A DNA stretch of 11,598 nucleotides from Dictyocoela muelleri. Lineage: Eukaryota > Microsporidia. The position numbers and the translations under genes were made by a program. Shown here one piece after another: positions 7,305 through 11,598 of this stretch. Each line of letters opens with the position of its first letter. Positions within the stretch are counted from its first letter, which is position 1. The notes beneath the pieces are model-generated. The model was given only the letters and a program-made list of their open reading frames with translations. It did not search any database and had not been told where the DNA came from. The DNA is taken from the NCBI GenBank assembly GCA_016256075.1, contig SDVU01000645.1:1-11598 (forward strand), read 5' to 3'.

Positions 7305-8038
7305 ATGTCAATAAAATCAAAAGTAATTGTGACAAGACACCTAGTAAAGGCCATTGAAACATCAATTAACTAAAATAAAGGCTTGAAAGAAATCTCGCAA
7401 AGTTTATCGGTATTTTATTCCACTACAAGGCGAATATCTAAATCGATAATCAAAACTTTGAAATTTTCTGATAATTATGGCTAAAAATAAAATCTAAAGA
7501 AATCGTGAAAATATAATTAATGAAATAGCACCAATAATTTCAAATATCGTTGATAATAAAAACGATTTAATACTAACTGATATACAAGAAAAATTAAATG
7601 AAAATAATATTGAAACATCAATATCTTCAATACGCATAGGTATGAAAAAAAATTAATTATACGCGTAAAAGACTTTCACTAATTCCGATTGAAAGAAATT
7701 CAACACAGATTATAGACATCGGGCGGAATTTCGCCATGAGCATCTTACATTACAGTGACAATAATTTTATTTATCTATATGAATGTGGGTTCAACAGACA
7801 TACCAGTGCACATTATGGATATTCGCCGGTAAATAAGAAAAGTGTTGTACATGTTAATGGAAACATAGGCCTAAATATGCGCTTGCTATGCATTATATCG
7901 TATAATGAAAAACTTGCATATTTTATTCATAAAGGCCCAATAAATTCGCGAATTTTGGTTGATTTTCTTGATAATGAATTATTTAACGTTTCTAATAACG
8001 CGCCTAGAAAATCAATGATAATGGATAATAAGAAATTC
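7305..8038 (+). pseudogene. IS630/mariner transposase, N-terminal and core part (broken)
   Basis: From the ATG at 7305 the frame reads MSIKSKVIVTRHLVKAIETS, a stop, then NKGLKEISQSLSVFYSTTRR, a helix-turn-helix DNA-binding start. Frame 1 (from 7504) gives RENIINEIAPIISNIV and DIQEKLNENNIETSISSIR. Frame 2 (from 7655) gives NYTRKRLSLIPIERNS, the FIYLYECGFNRHTS block, YGYSPVNKKSVVHVNGN, then IMDNKKF, where Merlin-1 cuts in. In DDE_3/IS630 enzymes the first catalytic acid sits in IFIDECGFN; here it is tyrosine (YLYECGFN). The second, in MDN, is kept. At least two frame changes and two stops precede the insertion, so the gene was probably decaying independently of the insertion as well. Confidence 0.85.
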
Positions 8039-8039
8039 G

Positions 8040-8083
8040 TATCAGGTTTGTTTTTTGCCCGGCGGGAAAAAACAAACTTGTAT
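8040..8083. repeat. Merlin-1 left end: terminal motif facing its own mirror copy
   Basis: TATCAGGTTTGTTTTTTGCC is followed at once by its inverted copy, GGCGGGAAAAAACAAACTTG plus TATA, making a near-perfect 44-bp palindrome at the left tip. A normal Merlin end would have a single copy of the motif. Confidence 0.85.
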
Positions 8084-8153
8084 AAAAAATTAAAAAAACA
8101 TGGCCCCCATAGACGAATTTGAACATCGATTATATACATGCACCAACTCTAAA

Positions 8154-8985
8154 ATGCTAGATTCTCTTATGAGAAATCGGCTTATAGCAAGAGAGGTGCG
8201 ATGTAAACATTGCAAAGAATTTATGAAATTGAAAAAAAGGCGTCGTTAGAATACACATCGCGATTCACAAATTACCGCTGTAATCATTATCTGTCAACAA
8301 TGTCTGTTTTAAAAGGTAGTTTTTTCGAAAAATTCAAATCTCCGGTTACCGTTTTAAAGGTTATATATCATTTGTGTGAGCCAATTGATATTAATAAAAT
8401 GATAAAAAGAAAACTGGGAAGTAAAAAGATGTTGATTAATATTAAGAAATGTTTTTTCGGCAGTAATTAAGCGACATTTTAAAACAAACCAATAAAACTT
8501 GGTGGATCCTGTTCCATAGTTCAGGTAGACGAAACTATGGTGAAGCATATTGTTCATGCACATCGTGGTAGATCGCCCAATAACAAAATTTAGGCAATCA
8601 CGATGGTAGATACCCTAACTACGCCTGCGAAAGGTTACGCCGAAGTCGTATCAAGTAGGAATTCAGATACGTTATTACCAATAATACAAAGAGTAGTGGC
8701 GGATGGATCTAATATTCATACTGATGAATGGCCGGCTTATAATCGTCATAGTGAATTGGGATATAATCAATATAAAATAACTCATAAATATAACTTCGTT
8801 GATCCTTTTACCGTCATATACACGCAAAACGTGGAGTCGTTTAATAATAAATTAAAAATTTTATTAAGATGCAAAGAGGGTGTACAAATGGAAAGCATCA
8901 AATGTTAATTGATTATTTCCTGTTTATTGATACATACAAAGCCGGTGCGTATTTGAAATTTTTGGAATTAATTAAATATTTTTAA
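8154..8985 (+). pseudogene. Merlin-1 transposase (broken, well preserved)
   Basis: The likely start is the ATG at 8154: MLDSLMRNRLIAREVRCKHC opens the zinc ribbon, whose second half YRCNHYLSTMSVLKGSFFEK lies in another frame after an A-run frameshift near 8231-8238. Then come NKMIKRKLG, the first catalytic aspartate in IVQVDETMVK, AHRGRSPNNKI, KGYAEVVSSRNSDTLLPIIQ, the second aspartate in IHTDEWPAY, KITHKYNFVDP, and the third acid in TQNVESFNNK. After another frameshift near 8890 the tail reads MLIDYFLFIDTYKAGAYLKF with a stop at 8983-8985. A TAG at 8591-8593 replaces a tryptophan expected after NNKI, and a short double frameshift lies around 8460-8490. All three catalytic acidic residues survive. 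Length is about 277 codons. It looks recently inactivated compared with Merlin-3 and Merlin-4. Confidence 0.9.
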
Positions 8986-9024
8986 TTTTCTAATTTTTTG
9001 TTTATAATATTTTAATTTTTAAAA

Positions 9025-9078
9025 CGGGGGAAAAAACAAACCTGATACACTTACCGGGGGAAAAAACAAACCTGATCC
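9025..9078. repeat. Merlin-1 right end: terminal motif in two direct copies
   Basis: CGGGGGAAAAAACAAACCTG plus AT occurs at 9025-9046 and again at 9055-9076, a 30-bp period. The outer copy is the element tip. The inner copy may be a second transposase-binding site or the old end before a terminal duplication. Confidence 0.9.
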
Positions 9079-9361
9079 GAAATTTAATTACAACAATGGT
9101 GTAAAGATGTTTGCGATAGATTAGGTTATATTTTAAAGTATTTGCCTGCATATTCACCACAACTAAATCCTATCGAAGAAATTTTTTTCAATTATAAAAT
9201 CAAATTATGATAATATAGACTCATCTAAAACTAGTTTTCAGGAAATGAATTTGTGTATCGGAAGAACATTACATATGTTGGAAGACTCGGCTTTTAAAGG
9301 GGTTTACAGGGATATGAGACGTTGGATAGATACCGCTTTGACTACTAATCCGTTTATTTGA
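9079..9361 (+). pseudogene. IS630/mariner transposase, C-terminal part (broken)
   Basis: It continues the gene cut by Merlin-1. LQQWCKDVCDRLGYILKYLP leads to AYSPQLNPIEEIFFNYK, the DDE_3 signature whose last E (NPIE) is the third catalytic acid. After a one-base slip in the T/A-run region near 9182-9205 the frame continues DNIDSSKTSFQEMNLCIGRT, then MRRWIDTALTTNPFI and a TGA at 9359-9361. The tail length fits an IS630-like enzyme. The join to MDNKKF across the insert is out of frame, so there is at least one indel near the insertion site as well. Confidence 0.85.
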
Positions 9362-9394
9362 AATTTAAAACGGGTATTATTTACTTTTTAATTA

Positions 9395-9965
9395 TACAGT
9401 CTTTTCAACTATATAGTCATTTTCATAATTTTGTTCCTTCGTTTCATTATATTGTTCCTTCTTTGTATTATTATAGTCCTTTCATGGTATTATATAGTCC
9501 CGTCGATGCATTATTATAGTCCAATTACTGGGTTTTCAATGTAATTACTCATTTCAAACTTATCGTCTCATTTTTTCAAAGCTATAGACGCATTTCTTTT
9601 AAACTTATAGACAAATTTCTATAGAGCATAGACACATTTTCGATAGAATTATAGATGATCCTCGAAAATTCGACTCGATATATAAATTTTCAACCCTTAT
9701 TCATATAGCTTATAAACCTTGATTTTTCAATCCTTATTTTCCAACACTTATTTTTAAACCCTTATTTTTTTAACCTTTGTTTGTACATCCTTATTTTTTA
9801 AACTTATTCTTTTAGATCAATTTTTAATACTTATTTTTTAACCCCTTATTTTAAACATTATTTTTTATCACTATTTCTAACCCTTATTGATTTTTCATTA
9901 TTATTTACCCTTATTTTTTACACACTTTTTACCCTTTTTATCGTATTTTTTACCTTTTTTTACCC
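9395..9965. repeat. Degenerate tandem arrays, left part
   Basis: The first part (about 9395-9700) has loose units of about 20-24 bp around TATTATAGTCCTTTCATGG and later CTTATAGACAAATTTC. From about 9680 the unit drifts to AACCCTTATTTTTTA-type words of roughly 14-20 bp, up to the Merlin-2 insertion. On the + strand the second half has almost no G. The first units share GTCTTTTCAACTA with the 22-bp minisatellite left of the IS630/mariner element. No coding frame is supported. Confidence 0.8.
9957..9965. repeat. Candidate 9-bp target-site duplication of Merlin-2 (left)
   Basis: TTTTTACCC sits directly before the element and again directly after it at 11041-11049. A 9-bp duplication fits Merlin. 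The surrounding array is built of near-identical words, so a chance match cannot be excluded. Confidence 0.6.
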
Positions 9966-11040
9966 GGGTCAAGTAAAGATTTTATCTCCAGACCAAGGTA
10001 GCTCTCTTGGAATGTAATTTATAAAATATAAATTGTATTTTTTATCTAAATTTAATTTTTTAATAGAATAGTATATTAATTAGCAGGTAAAATGCCACAT
10101 CGATATCTTATGGATTTCTGTCACGGCGAAATTATTTTGAAATAGAAAAAAACTAATTAAATTTTCAACATTATCACGTATACATCCATGGCCTTCCGCC
10201 ATTTGCTGCTTTAATTGTGCCTATATTCACTCAATATTATTGGTATGTCTACCTTCTTCATTCACAAACCCTGTTGAATGATTCACAACATGATGAGATA
10301 AATTTAAATTATCGGCAGTTTGTGGGTAGCTCGACAAACAATCAGATGATAGAACAATACCAACACGTATATAATCTTTAAGTACTTGTGATAAGGTGTT
10401 TATAGTTATATATAAAACTATGGTTATAAAGACGTCTTGTCTCGCCATATTGCTCTCTATTCCTCCTACAAGCTATAAAGTATCAAGAGTATCAGGTTCA
10501 TTAGATTGGTTTGTTATTCTGCGTCTTCTGTGAAGTATCGCAGTTTCATCTACCTGAACCTCGATTCCTGGTCCTCCGATCAATTTATGTTCTGTTAAAA
10601 TTCCCCTCACTATCCCATAAACTTCCCTTTGATTTTTCTTATAGTCACTTTGGATAATCCAGTGATTATTGCTATATCTTTGTTTTTAATCCCTAATGTA
10701 AAGAAAAATACCTCGAATAGATATTTATGCACTTCAACCTTTCCTCTCGGCGCCTTTATTATCCATAATCTGCACTCTCTATTAACACATCGATAAATGT
10801 ATGATTTCTTATCGCTGGATTTTCTAATTGTCAGTTTTGCATATTTTCCACAACTGCAAAGTATTGACTCCCTTAGAATATTCTTTTAAAGTAAATACTC
10901 TATTGCTTTTTCATCACTATGGGAAAATATAGATTTATAGTTCAGGAAATGTTCAACCATAAGAGAAGCTGTTTTTTTTAAAAATGTGCTTTAGTGAGAT
11001 TTTTTCCAAAAATTTTTGGGATAAAAATCTTTACTTGACC
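9966..11040 (-). mobile_element. Merlin-2: Merlin-family DNA transposon in the G-poor array
   Basis: A 1,075-bp element has inverted ends: GGGTCAAGTAAAGATTTTAT on the left and, in reverse complement, GGTCAAGTAAAGATTTTTAT on the right. It is flanked by TTTTTACCC on both sides. The transposase is on the - strand and fills most of the element. The terminal GGNTCAAGT is nearly the same as in the MITE dimer and close to Merlin-1. It has one frameshift and a handful of stops, so it is among the younger copies here. Confidence 0.9.
10080..10960 (-). pseudogene. Merlin-2 transposase (broken, well preserved)
   Basis: The start is the ATG at 10960 on the - strand: MVEHFLNYKSIFSHSDEKAI. A zinc ribbon follows (ILCSCGKYAKL, then YRCVNRECRLW), then LFEVFFFTLGIKNKDIAI and a helix-turn-helix-like TGLSKVTIRKIKG. 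After one frameshift near 10630 the core reads GGPGIEVQVDETAILHRRRR (first aspartate), LVGGIE, VLSSDCLSSYPQTADN (second aspartate), SHHVVNHSTGFVNEEG and RHTNNIE (third acid). The tail AQLKQQMAEGHGCIRDNVEN ends at a stop at 10080-10082. Stops: TAA after EYLL, TAG at 10473-10475 and TAG at 10221-10223, both where tryptophan is expected, and TGA at 10227-10229 where serine is expected. All catalytic acidic residues and the four ribbon cysteines survive. Length is about 293 codons, normal for Merlin. Confidence 0.9.
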
Positions 11041-11393
11041 TTTTTACCCTTATTTTTTACCATTATTTTTTTACGCTTATTTTTTACCCCTATTATTTTA
11101 CCCCATTTTTCGCCCTTATTTTTGAACCTTTTTTTACCTTTATTTTTTTTTTACCCATATTTTTTTAGTATATTTTTTACCCATATTGTATACCTTTATT
11201 TGTTAAACCATATTTTTTACCCAGATTTTTTTACCTTTTTTACCCATATTTTTTTACCCATATCTTTTTACACATATTTTTTTTTACCCAAATTTTTAAC
11301 CTTTATATTTACCCTTTATTTTTTATCCTCATTTTTACCTTTTTTACTCTTATTTTTTATCCCTTTTTTAACTGCATTTTTTAACAATTAATC
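11041..11393. repeat. G-poor TTTTTACCC-type tandem array, right part
   Basis: Continuation of the array to the left of Merlin-2: words such as TTTTTTACCCTTAT and TTTTTACCCATAT repeat with a variable period of about 14-20 bp for 350 bp. The + strand is almost free of G. One reading frame stays open through it (10984-11391) and would give a phenylalanine/leucine-rich peptide, but only because the repeat word lacks stops in that frame. I do not call it a gene. Confidence 0.85.
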
Positions 11394-11598
11394 TATTTAT
11401 TTCCCGTAATTCGTAATTCAGGCTTATAATTGTGAAATTTGGGAACTTTTCTCTCTCGGTATAGCCGAAAAACTGCCTAAAAAGGAAGCTTACAAAAAAA
11501 TAAAAAACCAAACAAATATTTATTTTTTGTCCTATACTCCGAGGTGTTTTTATTTTCTTGTATAGTCTTATAATATAAAATATACTGTACCTTCTCCT
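11394..11598. other. AT-rich end of window, no gene seen
   Basis: The array stops here and ordinary AT-rich sequence follows. I see no protein motif, RNA gene or repeat shared with the rest of the window. Confidence 0.5.

Larger units (their letters stand above)
8039..9078 (+). mobile_element. Merlin-1: Merlin-family DNA transposon inside the IS630/mariner gene
   Basis: About 1,040 bp are bounded by matching ends: the left end reads GTATCAGGTTTGTTTTTTGC and the right end, in reverse complement, GGATCAGGTTTGTTTTTTCC. Flanking GAAATT at 8032-8037 and 9079-9084 is the recognisable core of an 8-bp target duplication that has since diverged. Both ends carry extra copies of the terminal motif (see separate entries). 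The transposase is on the + strand. Because it interrupts the IS630/mariner gene, it is the younger of the two. Confidence 0.85.
7273..9394 (+). mobile_element. IS630/Tc1-mariner-type transposon, broken and split by Merlin-1
   Basis: The transposase parts at 7305-8038 and 9079-9361 belong to one gene interrupted by Merlin-1. Removing the roughly 1.04-kb insert leaves about 1 kb of coding sequence, near the usual size for IS630-like transposases. I could not define terminal inverted repeats or a TA duplication. The edges given here are where the flanking minisatellite-like arrays begin, and are approximate. The array motif GTCTTTTCAACTA occurs on both sides (about 7250-7262 and 9399-9411), which suggests insertion into the array. 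Confidence 0.65.

Noticed and set aside
7927-8139. Open frame on the - strand opposite the IS630/mariner core
   Set aside because: It is a shadow of the transposase on the + strand, which has clear family motifs, and it crosses the Merlin-1 insertion boundary.
8354-8563. Open frame on the - strand opposite the Merlin-1 transposase
   Set aside because: It is a shadow; the + strand has the zinc ribbon and the QVDET motif.
10984-11391. Open frame of 135 codons, rich in phenylalanine and leucine
   Set aside because: It runs through the G-poor tandem array and stays open only because the repeat word lacks stops in that frame. It begins inside the end of Merlin-2 and has no domain.
11041-11393. 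Telomeric repeats
   Set aside because: TTACCC-like words occur, but the period is irregular and the T runs vary in length, unlike real telomere repeats.

Overview
The window is a very AT-rich eukaryotic stretch made almost entirely of decayed cut-and-paste DNA transposons and repeats. I find no intact host gene. The transposases read best as Merlin (IS1016/ISXO2-like DDE), piggyBac (DDE_Tnp_1_7) and Tc1/mariner (IS630-like DDE_3). This mix, with compact intronless transposases in an AT-rich setting, would fit a transposon-rich microsporidian, but an AT-rich invertebrate cannot be excluded from the sequence alone.

Layout: 1-316 has nothing recognisable. 317-650 is a fold-back palindrome. 932-1268 is a badly decayed Merlin transposase fragment (Merlin-4, + strand). 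1470-6605 is bounded by an inverted repeat of about 300 bp and holds the pieces of one piggyBac transposase on the - strand: N-terminal part 5564-6100, middle 4745-5332, C-terminal part 1900-2765. It is interrupted by a dimeric Merlin-type MITE (5333-5563) and by about 2 kb that contains Merlin-3 (2861-4017, - strand). 6689-6763 is a tRNA-like relic. 6831-7272 is a 22-bp minisatellite. 7305-9361 is an IS630/mariner transposase split by Merlin-1 (8039-9078, + strand). 9395-9965 and 11041-11393 are degenerate G-poor tandem arrays, split by Merlin-2 (9966-11040, - strand). 11394-11598 is featureless.

The window works as a layered record of insertions. The piggyBac, the IS630/mariner element and the satellite-like arrays were there first, and Merlin-group elements then landed in each. 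Merlin-1, Merlin-2 and the MITE dimer share a terminal GGNTCARGT motif, and two of them have target-site duplications of 8-9 bp. The most unusual structures are the duplicated or mirrored terminal motifs of Merlin-1, the MITE dimer that seems to have moved as one unit, the 140-bp direct repeat flanking the insert in piggyBac, and a 63-bp in-frame internal duplication in piggyBac. No gene here is likely to make an active protein. All translations were done by eye, so boundaries are approximate where stated.
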